NCBI RefSeq assembly: GCF_001507555.1
Contig: NZ_LQBO01000001.1
Span: forward strand, 1,054,001 to 1,118,000
Direction: 5' to 3'
DNA from: Thiomicrospira sp. XS5
GTDB taxonomy: Bacteria > Pseudomonadota > Gammaproteobacteria > Thiomicrospirales > Thiomicrospiraceae
Length of the DNA: 64,000 nucleotides
Shown: one piece after another, positions 25,855-35,082 of the stretch
How the letters are laid out: each line of letters opens with the position of its first letter
How positions within the stretch are numbered: the stretch's first letter is position 1
The notes under the pieces: model-generated
Database searches by the model: none
What the model was told of the DNA's origin: nothing
The model's input: only the letters and a program-made list of their open reading frames with translations
Translations under genes and position numbers: made by a program

Positions 25855-27708
25855 ATGCCGGAATATCGCTCAAAAACGAGTACCCATGGACGTAACATGG
25901 CAGGCGCACGCGCTTTGTGGCGTGCGACCGGAATGACAACGGAAGATTTTGGAAAACCGATTATCGCGGTGGCGAATTCGTTTACCCAATTCGTGCCGGG
26001 GCACGTTCACCTGAAAGACATGGGGCAGCTGGTGGCTGGCGTGATTGAGCAGTCCGGCGGGATAGCCAAAGAATTCAATACCATTGCGGTCGATGACGGT
26101 ATTGCAATGGGGCATGACGGGATGTTGTATTCGTTGCCGTCGCGTGATTTGATTGCGGATTCGGTCGAGTACATGTGCAATGCGCACTGTGCCGATGCCT
26201 TGGTGTGTATTTCCAACTGTGACAAAATCACTCCGGGCATGATGATGGCGGCGATGCGTTTGAACATTCCGACCATTTTCGTGACCGGCGGGCCAATGGA
26301 GTCCGGAAAAACCGTTTTGGGCGGTACCGAAATCAAACTGGATTTGGTGGATGCCATGGTCATGGCCGCCGATGAACATTGCTCGGATTCGGATGTGGAC
26401 GATGTGGAGATTTCCGCTTGCCCAACCTGTGGATCCTGTTCCGGGATGTTTACCGCCAACTCCATGAACTGTTTGGCGGAAGCCTTGGGGATCGCATTGC
26501 CGGGGAACGGTACAACACTGGCCACGCATGCGGATCGTAAACACTTGTTTGAAGAAGCCGGGCGACGCATTGTTGAGCTGGCCAAGCAGTATTACGAAAA
26601 AGACGATGCGTCGGTGTTGCCACGCTCGATTGCGACTTTGGAAGCGTTTGAAAATGCGATGGCGCTGGATGTGGCCATGGGCGGTTCCACCAATACGGTT
26701 CTGCATTTGTTGGCAATTGCGCGTGAAGCGAATGTGAATTTCAGCATGGCCGATATTGATCGCATTTCTCGTAATGTCCCGTGTTTGTCGAAAGTGGCAC
26801 CGAATTCGAAAATCTTCCATATGGAAGACGTTCACCGTGCCGGTGGGATTATGCGCATCTTGGGTGAGTTGGATCGCGGTGGGTTAATTAACCGTGATGT
26901 GTCGACGGTTCATGCTTCGTCCATGGGGGCGGCGTTGGAGTTGTGGGACATTACCCGTACTGACGATGAAGCGGTGCAGACTTTCTTTAAAGCCGCGCCG
27001 GGCAATGTGCGTACTACAGAAGCTTTCAGTCAGAACAAGCGTTGGAAAGAGCTGGATGACGACGATGAAAATGGCTGTATCCGCAGCGTGGAGCATGCGT
27101 ACACCAAAGAAGGTGGTTTGGCCGTGTTGTACGGTAATATCGCGCTGGATGGCTGTATTGTTAAAACCGCTGGTGTGGATGAGGAAATTTTCAAATTCTC
27201 CGGGCCGGCTCGCATTTACGAGAGTCAGGATGCGGCGGTCAGCGGTATTTTGGACGGTGAGGTGAAATCGGGCGAAGTGGTTTTGATTCGCTATGAAGGG
27301 CCGAAAGGCGGGCCGGGGATGCAGGAAATGCTGTACCCAACCAGTTATTTGAAATCGAAAGGCTTGGGCAAAGAGTGTGCCTTGCTGACCGATGGTCGTT
27401 TTTCCGGCGGGACATCCGGTCTGTCGATTGGGCATTGTTCGCCGGAAGCCGCGGAAGGCGGGAACATCGGTTTGGTTGAAGCCGGTGACATCATCGAAAT
27501 CGATATTCCAAACCGTACGATTAACGTCAATTTAACAGATGAAGAATTGGCCGAGAGACGTCAGGCCATGGTGGCGAAAGGCAAAGCGGCCTGGAAGCCT
27601 GCCCAGCCAAGAGAGCGTAAAGTCAGTGCCGCTTTGAGAGCCTATGCGGCCATGACGACCAGCGCGGCGTTTGGTGCTGTGCGTGATGTCGAACAGATTG
27701 AACACTGA
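25855..27708 (+). CDS. ilvD: Dihydroxy-acid dehydratase
   Basis: The product is 617 aa, full length for IlvD, which dehydrates dihydroxy acids in isoleucine, leucine and valine synthesis. Fe-S cysteines appear as [10 protein letters not shown] (about residues 120-129) and [19 protein letters not shown] (about 193-211); [28 protein letters not shown] is the C-terminal signature. The cluster connects it to the Fe-S assembly genes in the window. The gene is divergent from argA, with an AT-rich upstream region containing TTGAAA (25773) and TATAAC (25794), a weak promoter with 15-bp spacing. Confidence 0.96.
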   Translation: MPEYRSKTSTHGRNMAGARALWRATGMTTEDFGKPIIAVANSFTQFVPGHVHLKDMGQLVAGVIEQSGGIAKEFNTIAVDDGIAMGHDGMLYSLPSRDLIADSVEYMCNAHCADALVCISNCDKITPGMMMAAMRLNIPTIFVTGGPMESGKTVLGGTEIKLDLVDAMVMAADEHCSDSDVDDVEISACPTCGSCSGMFTANSMNCLAEALGIALPGNGTTLATHADRKHLFEEAGRRIVELAKQYYEKDDASVLPRSIATLEAFENAMALDVAMGGSTNTVLHLLAIAREANVNFSMADIDRISRNVPCLSKVAPNSKIFHMEDVHRAGGIMRILGELDRGGLINRDVSTVHASSMGAALELWDITRTDDEAVQTFFKAAPGNVRTTEAFSQNKRWKELDDDDENGCIRSVEHAYTKEGGLAVLYGNIALDGCIVKTAGVDEEIFKFSGPARIYESQDAAVSGILDGEVKSGEVVLIRYEGPKGGPGMQEMLYPTSYLKSKGLGKECALLTDGRFSGGTSGLSIGHCSPEAAEGGNIGLVEAGDIIEIDIPNRTINVNLTDEELAERRQAMVAKGKAAWKPAQPRERKVSAALRAYAAMTTSAAFGAVRDVEQIEH

Positions 27709-27755
27709 GCGTTTTAGAGATTTAATTAATTACATTGATTTAAAGGATTAAGACC

Positions 27756-28154
27756 ATGTTTGCAGACCGATTGACATCAGAACAGCGTCAGGCTGTATTT
27801 GATTTGACCGTGTTGCTCGCTCATGCCGACCACGATGTGTCGGAAGAGGAGCAGCAGTATTTGAAGAATTTCAGTGATGCCTTTGGGATTGAGTACGATC
27901 TGGATAAGTCGACACTGAATATTGATGATACGTTGACGGCCTTTCATGATAAACAGTCTAAAATTATTTTGCTGCAAGAGTTGGTGAAGCTGTCTTATAA
28001 AGATGGTCACTTCGGTGAAGAAGAGCAGGAAAATGTGTTTATGATTGCGCAAAAAGTCGGCCTAAATGACCCTGAGTTGATTATTCGTATTGAACGATGG
28101 GTTCGACAAGGCTTTGATTGGGTCTATGAAGGTGAGCAAATGCTGGAAGCTTAA
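27756..28154 (+). CDS. TerB-like domain protein
   Basis: The product is 132 aa and all-helical. The pattern LTSEQRQAVFDLTVLLAHADHDVSEEEQQYLKNFSDAFGI followed by KIILLQELVKLSYKDGHFGEEEQENVFMIAQKVGL matches the two-repeat acidic helical TerB/DUF533 fold, where Asp/Glu residues after each helix may bind metal. Such proteins occur widely outside tellurite-resistance clusters, so no resistance function should be read from this. It follows ilvD by 47 bp and is closed by strong terminators. Confidence 0.7.
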   Translation: MFADRLTSEQRQAVFDLTVLLAHADHDVSEEEQQYLKNFSDAFGIEYDLDKSTLNIDDTLTAFHDKQSKIILLQELVKLSYKDGHFGEEEQENVFMIAQKVGLNDPELIIRIERWVRQGFDWVYEGEQMLEA

Positions 28155-28180
28155 TCGGTTCTAGTTGTCTTGTAAGCTGA

Positions 28181-28206
28181 AAAACGCCCATGCCTGGGCG
28201 TTTTTT
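28181..28206. terminator. Terminator after TerB-like gene (first of three)
   Basis: The stem AAAACGCCCA/TGGGCGTTTT has a TGCC loop and is followed by more T. The apex CCATGCCTGG differs from the iterated CCAGGCCTGG palindrome by one base. Confidence 0.85.
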
Positions 28207-28223
28207 ATGGCCTAAATAAAAGG

Positions 28224-28246
28224 AAGCCGCGTCTGCGGCTTTTTTG
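28224..28246 (+). terminator. Second terminator in series
   Basis: The stem AAGCCGC/GCGGCTT has a GTCT loop followed by a T-run. It lies between the other two terminators in the gap separating the convergent TerB-like gene and soxA. Confidence 0.8.
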
Positions 28247-28286
28247 ATGTCTGCCGGGGGAAGGGAGGCTATTTATTTCAGGCAAT

Positions 28287-28311
28287 AAAAAACCCGCCGT
28301 AGCGGGTTTTT
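28287..28311. terminator. Third terminator, downstream of soxA
   Basis: The stem AACCCGC/GCGGGTT has a CGTA loop with A and T runs on the two sides. It works in either direction and sits 18 bp after the soxA stop on the minus strand. Confidence 0.85.
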
Positions 28312-28328
28312 GTTTAAGCGGGTAAAGC

Positions 28329-29159
28329 TTATTCGCGATAACCAGGTCCGTCGATTTCCAGGCCGTTTGACATATAGGCTTGGAAGAACTCTAGGTTACG
28401 ATAAGTTTCGCTTTGTGCTTTAGCTGGCTTGGCACGCATGTTTTTGTTACAACCACCGTAACGACGGTGTAGCGTACCCAATTCTTGCCATTTCGCACGG
28501 AAAACCGGGAAGTGAGTCGTGTGACCCAACGCTGGCGAAAGGATGTTCGCACGCGCTTTACGACCGGCATTGTATACGTGACATTTGGCGCAAGACAAGT
28601 TTAGCTGACCACGTGGTTTGATGAAAAACTCTTGGCCGGCTTCAAAGGCTTTACGAGCACCTTCGGAGCTGATTTTAACATCAATTTTTTGGCCACGAGC
28701 ACTGTAAGCGTAGTAAGCGGATAGTTTAGCAATATCGCCTTTCTTCCACTTGAATGCTTTCAAACCAGCGTCGGTACGACATTTGTTGATTTGCTGTTCC
28801 AGCGTTTCAACTTGTTGTGTCTTTTCGTTGAAAAGAGGGTATTTCACACGTACTTTAGAAACGTCTGAACCAAAGCATTTGTCGTAAACCGCTTTGTCTT
28901 TGTTGTAAAGGGCTTCACCCGCATCAACGGCATCTAGATACGGAGGGAATTCTTCAACCGATTCCCATTGCGCCATTTTGTCTTCAGAGTAATTATAGGC
29001 ACCGAGTCTATAATCTTCGAATTTGATATTTGGATTCTTTGCTTTGAAATAGTCAACGAATTGTTTGTGACTTTGCTCAGGATCCACGTTACCTGCGACA
29101 GCTAGGTTAGCTGTTGCTGTTGCACCTAATGTTAAGGCGACTAGCAATGTTTTCTTCAT
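28329..29159 (-). CDS. soxA: SoxA, diheme/monoheme cytochrome subunit of SoxAX
   Basis: The product is 276 aa with signal peptide (MKKTLLVALTLGATATANLAVAG). SoxAX joins thiosulfate to the cysteine of SoxY in the periplasm. One heme motif is present (CAKCH, about residue 194) and the conserved RYGGCNKNM (about 234-242) supplies the cysteine that ligates the active heme. The N-terminal region has paired cysteines (DKCFGSD, INKCRTD) but no second CxxCH, so this is a monoheme SoxA. It is the last gene of soxXYZA and ends in GPGYRE before a terminator. Confidence 0.94.
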   Translation of the reverse strand: MKKTLLVALTLGATATANLAVAGNVDPEQSHKQFVDYFKAKNPNIKFEDYRLGAYNYSEDKMAQWESVEEFPPYLDAVDAGEALYNKDKAVYDKCFGSDVSKVRVKYPLFNEKTQQVETLEQQINKCRTDAGLKAFKWKKGDIAKLSAYYAYSARGQKIDVKISSEGARKAFEAGQEFFIKPRGQLNLSCAKCHVYNAGRKARANILSPALGHTTHFPVFRAKWQELGTLHRRYGGCNKNMRAKPAKAQSETYRNLEFFQAYMSNGLEIDGPGYRE

Positions 29160-29264
29160 CCCATTCCTCCGTCCGAGAACTCTTTATTTATAAAGTATTA
29201 TTATATGTAATATTTGTTTTAAACGACCCTTCCCTTTGGAAAGGGCCGTGGGACAATCAGTTGC

Positions 29265-29576
29265 TTATCTTAGCTTGATTGTTTCAGTACCTTTAGCACC
29301 AGTGTTGTCAGCAATGTTTAGAGTGACTTCGTCACCTTTGTTTGCTTTAACCATAACACCCATGTAAGGGTTAGCGGAAACCGCACCAGACCATTGTGAA
29401 TCGATGGCTTTTGTTCCGTTTACCAAAACTTCAACGCTGTTGATGAACTCAGCTGGATATGGCTTACCAGTTTTTTTGTTCATACGAGCACCAGATTCCA
29501 TTTTGTGCTTGATTAGTGCTTTAACTTCAGCAACGCCACCTTTTGATTTTCCACGCATTCTGATTTTAATTGACAT
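29265..29576 (-). CDS. soxZ: SoxZ, sulfur-carrier partner
   Basis: The product is 103 aa. It is a small immunoglobulin-like protein with the SoxZ start MSIKIRMRGKSKGGVAEVKALIKHKMESG and the conserved GKPYPAEFINSVEVLVNG. It has no signal peptide and no cysteine; SoxZ is exported together with SoxY by the Tat system. SoxYZ carries sulfur intermediates bound to the SoxY cysteine. It lies between soxY and soxA with gaps of 64 and 105 bp, in the usual order. Confidence 0.95.
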   Translation of the reverse strand: MSIKIRMRGKSKGGVAEVKALIKHKMESGARMNKKTGKPYPAEFINSVEVLVNGTKAIDSQWSGAVSANPYMGVMVKANKGDEVTLNIADNTGAKGTETIKLR

Positions 29577-29640
29577 GTTATTTCCTTTAAATTTTGTTTG
29601 CAGTATTCAAATTTCTAAGTAACTGGGTTACAGGGATGGA

Positions 29641-30108
29641 TTAACCACCACAACCACCGATTGTTACTTTAACTTCTTGTTCTGCTTTGTATAGTTTTCC
29701 GCCTGCTTTTACGATAGCGATAACGTTTTGAGTTTCACCCATTTTGATACGAGTGGAAACATAACCCATAGCAGGACCAGAGAAGCTGTATTCGCAAACC
29801 AAAGGCATTGGGTTTTTAGCGGCCAAGATAGAGATGGATTCAACACCAGACATTTTAGTTGCGTCAACTTTGATTGGTGTAACCGCACCGTTTTCCGCGA
29901 TGGCTGGAGCACCTAGATCGATGTCGCCAGACTTAGCTGCAGATGCACTTCCATATACTGCATTTAGAGCGTCATCAGTTGATTTTGCTTCGAAAGCTTT
30001 TTTATTCCATGCTGCCAAAACAGTTGAAGGTGTTAGAAGACCAGCGTTCACTGCAACAGCAGCTGCACCAGTTGCAAGGGTACCTTTAAGGAAAGATCTA
30101 CGTTTCAT
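29641..30108 (-). CDS. soxY: SoxY, sulfur-carrier protein
   Basis: The product is 155 aa. A twin-arginine signal (MKRRSFLKGTLATGAAAVAV) directs folded export. The C-terminus is VTIGGCGG, the SoxY swinging arm whose Cys is covalently loaded with thiosulfate sulfane and processed through the Sox cycle. The central domain (VDATKMSGVESISILAAKNPMPLVCEYSF) is immunoglobulin-like. It follows soxX by 38 bp. SoxB and SoxCD, needed to release sulfate and oxidise the sulfane, are not in this window. Confidence 0.95.
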   Translation of the reverse strand: MKRRSFLKGTLATGAAAVAVNAGLLTPSTVLAAWNKKAFEAKSTDDALNAVYGSASAAKSGDIDLGAPAIAENGAVTPIKVDATKMSGVESISILAAKNPMPLVCEYSFSGPAMGYVSTRIKMGETQNVIAIVKAGGKLYKAEQEVKVTIGGCGG

Positions 30109-30146
30109 AAGGTTTAAAACTCCCGGTTAAGGTTTAAAATAAAAGA

Positions 30147-30521
30147 TTATAGTGTGTACATGAAATCAACAATTTTTGCGATTTCATCATCCGACAAGAT
30201 TCCGTTTTGTCCGAACGGAGGCATCATGCTGTCTGGAATCTGAGTTTCAGGTTTACCCCAAATTTTGTCATATAGCTTTTGTTTATCAGGGTAGCGTAAT
30301 TTCATAGCAATTAACGCTGGACCGATATTACCTGGCAGATTCCCTCCTGGAACCATGTGGCAAGCTAAGCAGTTTCCTTTCGAGCGACTAAAAGCCAATT
30401 CTTTACCTGCTTCAACGTTGCTCGCACCTTTATCGGCGGCTTGAGTCGCTAGAGGTGCTGAGACCATTGCTGTCGAGATAGTCAAAGCAGTTAACAATTG
30501 CTTCATTTTCGTTTTCAACAT
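30147..30521 (-). CDS. soxX: SoxX, monoheme cytochrome c subunit of SoxAX
   Basis: The product is 124 aa. It starts at ATG 30521, backed by AGGAGGA five bases upstream (30527-30533 on this strand); an internal ATG at 30506 has no such site. A signal peptide ends near QAADKG. One heme site is visible (NCLACHMVPGG, about residues 51-61) and the axial Met is in DSMMPPFGQNGILSDDEIAKIVDFMYTL. It transfers electrons from SoxA to downstream cytochromes. It is first in the operon, so the promoter lies in the 183-bp AT-rich gap at 30522-30704; I could not fix it. Confidence 0.94.
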   Translation of the reverse strand: MLKTKMKQLLTALTISTAMVSAPLATQAADKGASNVEAGKELAFSRSKGNCLACHMVPGGNLPGNIGPALIAMKLRYPDKQKLYDKIWGKPETQIPDSMMPPFGQNGILSDDEIAKIVDFMYTL

Positions 30522-30704
30522 TCTTATCCTCCTAAAAAAAGCTTTCGCTTTTCTAATATATTCTTCCCTATTATGGGTAGTTATTTTTGAGCACTTATCG
30601 CTCTTAGAAGCATAGGTTACTCATATAAACGAGTTTCGCAAGTTTTTTGTGGTCTATCGTCTATAGCAATATTTAATGCTGATTAAATTATTATTTATGA
30701 CGCC

Positions 30705-32120
30705 TTAAGGCGACGGTTGTTTTTTCTCCAGCGGCTCCAGCTCGGTTGTGAGGCGTTTGATCTTTTCGATGAGTTTTGTGTCCTTGATTGAGAGGTTTTG
30801 CTTAGCCTGTTTGAGTAGGTAAATGGTTTTGGCTGTGTTGCCGATGTTGTAGCTGGCCAGAGCATCGTAATAATAAGTTCGGCCGTGGTCTTGTTTGGCG
30901 GCATAGAGTTTCGCCAGTTCTGAATACAACAGGTATTGGTAATGAAAGTTGGGCGTTTGCGTTTTAAGCAGTTTGATCGCTTGGTTCGTATCGCCTAATG
31001 ACGAAAGGGCTTTGGCGTGCAAATACACGATACTGAAATCCGACGGATAAATGGCTTCAAGGTAATCGTAGTCTTTCAGCGCCGATTTGTCGTTCTGAGC
31101 GACTTTGACCTGCGCTTTCAAGAGTCGGTACAGGCGCTCGTTAGGATGCCGCTGGATGGCCGCGTTCAAGCACGCCTGGTTGAATGCGGTTTTTTGGTTT
31201 TGGTAGGTGTGAAGTGCTTTTAGGTTGTTTAAATAGCAGGCCTGGTCATTTGTCAGGTTTTTAATTTTGAAGTGGTCGACTGTCGTACGCGTGGTGAAGT
31301 TCAAGCGCAATTGAATCAGCGTTAAGGTTTCATTTTTTTCTTTGCGTGTGGCTTCGTGAAATTGCCTGGCTCGGTCGTCGGCCTTTGCCAGTCGGTTGGC
31401 GGTGACTGGGTGGGTCGACAGGATTTCAGGTATGGTGCCTTCATAAATTTGGGCCTCCTTGGAAAGGCGCGCAAAGAAGTCCCCCATGGCGTAAGGGTTG
31501 TAGCCTGCGTTGTTGAGGTATTCGATGCCGAAATAATCGGCTTCGTTTTCGTGGATGCGGGAGTTTTTAAGTTGTTGCTGAATGCTTAACCCCATGCCGC
31601 CCATGTAGGTGGCAATCCCCGCACTGGGGTCTTGCGTGCCAATTAAGACGGCCGCAATCAGTGAAGCGATGCTGGTCATATTGATTTCGCTTTGGTATTC
31701 ATAGGTGCGCGACAAATGGCGCTGAGTGACGTGAGCGACCTCGTGGGCGATGACGGAAGCCAGTTCGTCCTCGGAGCGGGCGTTGGCGATTAAGCCTGTG
31801 TGAATGCCGATAATGCCATTGGGGCCAGCGAAGGCGTTGATCTGCGAGTTATCAATGACGAAGAAGTTGAAATAACGGCTTTTACCTGTATGACTGGTGA
31901 TTTTTTCCCCGATACGGCGAATGTAGCTCAGGGTTTCCGGGTCGTAATCCAGGTCGTAATAAGTGTGCAGCGCCGTTGAAAAGGCTTGACCCAGCTGAGT
32001 TTCGGTTTGTGCATCGTAATCTTTAAGGTCAGGGGCGCCCAGGTCGGGTAAATTATTGGCGGCCCAACCGGTTGGTGTGATGAAGAGCAGAAGAAAAACG
32101 ACCCTGAAAAGCTTGTTCAT
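30705..32120 (-). CDS. bepA: Periplasmic M48 metalloprotease with TPR tail, BepA-like
   Basis: The product is 471 aa with signal peptide (LFRVVFLLLFITPTGWAANN). It has the zinc motif HEVAH (VIAHEVAHVTQRH, about residues 123-135) and third ligand context ENEADYFGIEYLNNAGY. The C-terminal half is helical with TPR-like repeats, as in BepA (YfgC), which helps or degrades outer-membrane beta-barrel proteins at the BAM complex. It is divergent from the TusA-like gene. BepA and LoiP are similar; the TPR tail favours BepA. A CAGGCCTG copy at 31237 falls in the linker. Confidence 0.85.
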   Translation of the reverse strand: MNKLFRVVFLLLFITPTGWAANNLPDLGAPDLKDYDAQTETQLGQAFSTALHTYYDLDYDPETLSYIRRIGEKITSHTGKSRYFNFFVIDNSQINAFAGPNGIIGIHTGLIANARSEDELASVIAHEVAHVTQRHLSRTYEYQSEINMTSIASLIAAVLIGTQDPSAGIATYMGGMGLSIQQQLKNSRIHENEADYFGIEYLNNAGYNPYAMGDFFARLSKEAQIYEGTIPEILSTHPVTANRLAKADDRARQFHEATRKEKNETLTLIQLRLNFTTRTTVDHFKIKNLTNDQACYLNNLKALHTYQNQKTAFNQACLNAAIQRHPNERLYRLLKAQVKVAQNDKSALKDYDYLEAIYPSDFSIVYLHAKALSSLGDTNQAIKLLKTQTPNFHYQYLLYSELAKLYAAKQDHGRTYYYDALASYNIGNTAKTIYLLKQAKQNLSIKDTKLIEKIKRLTTELEPLEKKQPSP

Positions 32121-32196
32121 AGTTGATTTGAATATATTTTATGACGTCATGCTATTGTAAGATAAGTCCATTAGGATTGCATTGAAAGGAGTATGA

Positions 32197-32427
32197 ATGA
32201 AATCTGAACCCGATGTGCTGGACGTTTCCGGTTTGCCTTGCCCCATGCCATTGGTGAAGCTGAAGAAATATTTATCGCAAAACCCCGAGGCAAGCACCGT
32301 GACCTTGATAGCAACCGATAAAGGCGCGTTGAAAGATATTCCGGCGTTTTGCCAGGTATACGGTTTGTCATGTGAGCTTGTTTCTCAGGAGGAAAAAATT
32401 ACGTTTTTGATTGCGTCGAAAAACTAA
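32197..32427 (+). CDS. TusA/SirA-family sulfurtransferase
   Basis: The product is 76 aa. It has the family core VLDVSGLPCPMPLVKLKKYL with the CPxP motif (Cys about residue 13), which takes up persulfide sulfur. TusA serves tRNA thiolation; related proteins shuttle sulfur in lithotrophic sulfur oxidation. In this sulfur-oxidising context either is possible; neighbours (bepA-like, galU) do not decide. The adjacency of a BepA/YfgC-type protease and a SirA/TusA gene is seen in other gammaproteobacteria. Confidence 0.85.
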   Translation: MKSEPDVLDVSGLPCPMPLVKLKKYLSQNPEASTVTLIATDKGALKDIPAFCQVYGLSCELVSQEEKITFLIASKN

Positions 32428-32511
32428 TTCCCACTTTCATTTTAGGTATTGCGTATTTTCGATTAGAATGTCAAAGAGAGATTTAGAAAATAAAAGAGTT
32501 GAAGAGTTTAT

Positions 32512-33390
32512 ATGGCCTATAAAAAACTGACCAAAGCTGTCATCCCCGTTGCCGGTCTCGGCACTCGCTTTCTTCCCGCGACTAAAGCCATTCCAAAGGA
32601 AATGTTGACCGTTGTCGATAAGCCTTTAATCCAATACATTATCCATGAAGCGGCGGAAGCCGGCATCACCGATATTATCTTGGTCACGCACTCCAGTAAG
32701 GGGGCTATCGAAAACCATTTCGACAAGCATTATGAGTTGGAAAACGAGTTGGCGGTAAGAGGTAAAGAGGATCGTATGATTCCTCTCAAGGAAATTACCC
32801 CGAAAGGGGTGCGTATTGTGAGCGTGCGTCAGCCGGAAGCCTTGGGGCTCGGTCATGCCATCTTGTGCGCGTCGCCGATTATTGCCGATAACGAACCTTT
32901 TGCGGTTTTGTTGCCGGACGTTCTGATGTACCACCCGAAAAAAGGCTGCTTGGCTCAAATGGCGGAGCAATATCGGAAAATGCACACCAGCGTGGTTGCG
33001 TTGGAAGCGGTGCCGGAAGATCAGGTGGAAAAGTACGGTATTGCCTCGGTCAAAGGTCCAGACTTGCGTATCATCGAATTGGTTGAAAAGCCGAAACCGT
33101 CCGAAGCGCCATCGAACTTATCCGTGGTCGGGCGTTACATTTTCACCCCGAGAGTCATGGAAATCCTGAAAACGACCAAGCCTGGCGCGGGCGGTGAAAT
33201 CCAGTTGACCGACGCCATGGACGAACTGTTGAGTGAAGAGGTCATGTTTGGGTTCGAATTCAAAAACGGCAAGACTTACGACTGCGGCGATAAGCTGGGT
33301 TATTTGCAAGCCAATGTCGAATACGCCTTGAGAGATAAAAAACTGGGCGGTGATTTTAAAAAATACCTGAAAGCACTCGAATTGAAATAA
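32512..33390 (+). CDS. galU: UTP--glucose-1-phosphate uridylyltransferase
   Basis: The product is 292 aa, full length. The nucleotidyltransferase signature AVIPVAGLGTRFLPATKAIPKEML (about residues 9-32) and VDKPLIQYIIHEA are intact, as is the EKPKPSEAPSNLSVVGRYIF region. It makes UDP-glucose, used for polysaccharide, lipopolysaccharide and glycogen-like routes. It begins a likely operon galU-pgi-(UGDH-like), with 60 bp to pgi. Confidence 0.95.
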   Translation: MAYKKLTKAVIPVAGLGTRFLPATKAIPKEMLTVVDKPLIQYIIHEAAEAGITDIILVTHSSKGAIENHFDKHYELENELAVRGKEDRMIPLKEITPKGVRIVSVRQPEALGLGHAILCASPIIADNEPFAVLLPDVLMYHPKKGCLAQMAEQYRKMHTSVVALEAVPEDQVEKYGIASVKGPDLRIIELVEKPKPSEAPSNLSVVGRYIFTPRVMEILKTTKPGAGGEIQLTDAMDELLSEEVMFGFEFKNGKTYDCGDKLGYLQANVEYALRDKKLGGDFKKYLKALELK

Positions 33391-33450
33391 GCTCCAAAAT
33401 GGCCTCAAAAGGCTGACTGAATGAAAAAACAATAAGAATGAGAGGATTGG

Positions 33451-35082
33451 ATGGGCGTTGAAACATCATCAGCATGGCAAGCACTGCAATTGCATTGCGA
33501 CTCCGGAATGGGCGCGATGCATTTGTCCAGTTTGTTTGACGAAACCGATCGGGTCGAACGGTTTTCACTGGAGCTCGACGAGCTTTACATCGATTTTTCC
33601 AAGAACCGTATCACTGAAGAGACCTTGAGTCTGTTGCAATCGCTGGCCGAACAGCAAGGTCTCAAGCACGAAATTGAACGATTGTTGGTCGGTGAAGAGG
33701 TCAATGACACCGAAGAGCGACCAGCGCTTCATTCGGCTCTTCGCGCACAAGGACAAGATGTTTCCGGTGTGGCAGAGCAGGTGCAAGGCGATGTGGAAGC
33801 GGTTTTGCAAAACATGACGCAAATGGTCGATAAGATTCGTGCGGGCCACTGGCGAGGTTACAGCGGCAAGCCGATTACGGATGTCGTGAATATTGGTGTC
33901 GGGGGGTCCGATTTGGGGCCGTTGATGATTACGCACAGTTTGCAAACCGTCCATTCACCCGTCAATTTACATTTCATTTCCTCGATTGACGGTACGCAAA
34001 CCTCTAATTTACTGCGCAGCTTAAACCAAGAAACCACGCTGTTTATCCTAGCTTCTAAATCTTTTACCACGATTGATACCTTGTCGAATGCCGAAACGGC
34101 TAAAGACTGGCTGAGAGAGTGCATTAAGAGTGACGAAGTGATTCATTCTCAGCATTTTATTGGGGTGTCAACCAAGCCCGATAAAATGACAGAGTGGGGA
34201 ATTCCACCTGAGAATCAATTATTGTTTTGGGATTGGGTTGGCGGCCGTTATTCGCTTTGGTCATCCATCGGCTTTCCAATCGCCTTGCAAATCGGTATGA
34301 GCGGATTCCGGGAATTGTTGCAAGGAGCGCATTTGATGGATAACCATTTCGCCACCGCGCCGTTGGATCAAAACATTCCGGTTGTTTTGGGGTTGATCGA
34401 TGTTTGGAATATCAATTTTTTAAATATCCACGACAAAGCGATTTTGCCGTATGACGCGCGCCTGAAATACCTACCGTCTTATTTGGAACAGCTGGTGATG
34501 GAGAGCAACGGTAAATCGGTGGCTAAAAGCGGTGAAAGTGTCGCCTATAAAACCTGCCCCGTTCTGTGGGGCGAGGTCGGCCCCAACGCACAACATGCTT
34601 TTTATCAACTGTTACACCAAGGCACTCAGGCGGTTATGTGCGACTTTATCGCGCCGGTGGAACGGGATGACTTTGATGCAACATCCCACGCGGAAAAAGA
34701 CGAAAGTTTACGCCATCAACACGAGTTGGCTTTGGCTAATTGTTTTGCCCAGTCTCGGGTGTTGATGTTGGGGGATGGCGCGATCCCTGAAAGCTTAAAA
34801 GCCAGTTTTGATTCGCCCTTTAAACATTATCCGGGAAATCAGCCGTCCAATACGATTCTCATGAAAACCATTTCTCCGAAAACGTTGGGGATGCTGGTCG
34901 CGATGTATGAGCATAAAACCTATGTCGAAGGCGTGATCTGGGGGATTAACTCATTTGATCAATGGGGGGTTGAACTCGGGAAATTGATTGCCAAGGAAAC
35001 TTTCAGTGCGATTAAAGAAAAAACATTGGCCGAGCGTTTTGACAGCTCGACGAAAGCATTAATTGATAGGGTGGCGAAATGA
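33451..35082 (+). CDS. pgi: Glucose-6-phosphate isomerase
   Basis: The product is 543 aa, typical Pgi. Signature 1 is similar to DxFGGRYSLWS (DWVGGRYSLWSSIGFPIALQIG, about residues 267-288), and the catalytic region contains GVGGSDLGPLM and EQLVMESNGKS. Signature 2 is visible as GINSFDQWGVELGK near residue 500. It interconverts glucose-6-P and fructose-6-P, feeding galU via glucose-1-P. Its last four bases overlap the start of the next gene (ATGA), indicating coupled translation. Confidence 0.95.
   Translation: MGVETSSAWQALQLHCDSGMGAMHLSSLFDETDRVERFSLELDELYIDFSKNRITEETLSLLQSLAEQQGLKHEIERLLVGEEVNDTEERPALHSALRAQGQDVSGVAEQVQGDVEAVLQNMTQMVDKIRAGHWRGYSGKPITDVVNIGVGGSDLGPLMITHSLQTVHSPVNLHFISSIDGTQTSNLLRSLNQETTLFILASKSFTTIDTLSNAETAKDWLRECIKSDEVIHSQHFIGVSTKPDKMTEWGIPPENQLLFWDWVGGRYSLWSSIGFPIALQIGMSGFRELLQGAHLMDNHFATAPLDQNIPVVLGLIDVWNINFLNIHDKAILPYDARLKYLPSYLEQLVMESNGKSVAKSGESVAYKTCPVLWGEVGPNAQHAFYQLLHQGTQAVMCDFIAPVERDDFDATSHAEKDESLRHQHELALANCFAQSRVLMLGDGAIPESLKASFDSPFKHYPGNQPSNTILMKTISPKTLGMLVAMYEHKTYVEGVIWGINSFDQWGVELGKLIAKETFSAIKEKTLAERFDSSTKALIDRVAK

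Noticed and set aside
27756-28154. Tellurite-resistance gene
   Set aside because: The TerB-like fold alone, without terC, terD or related genes nearby, does not support a resistance role.
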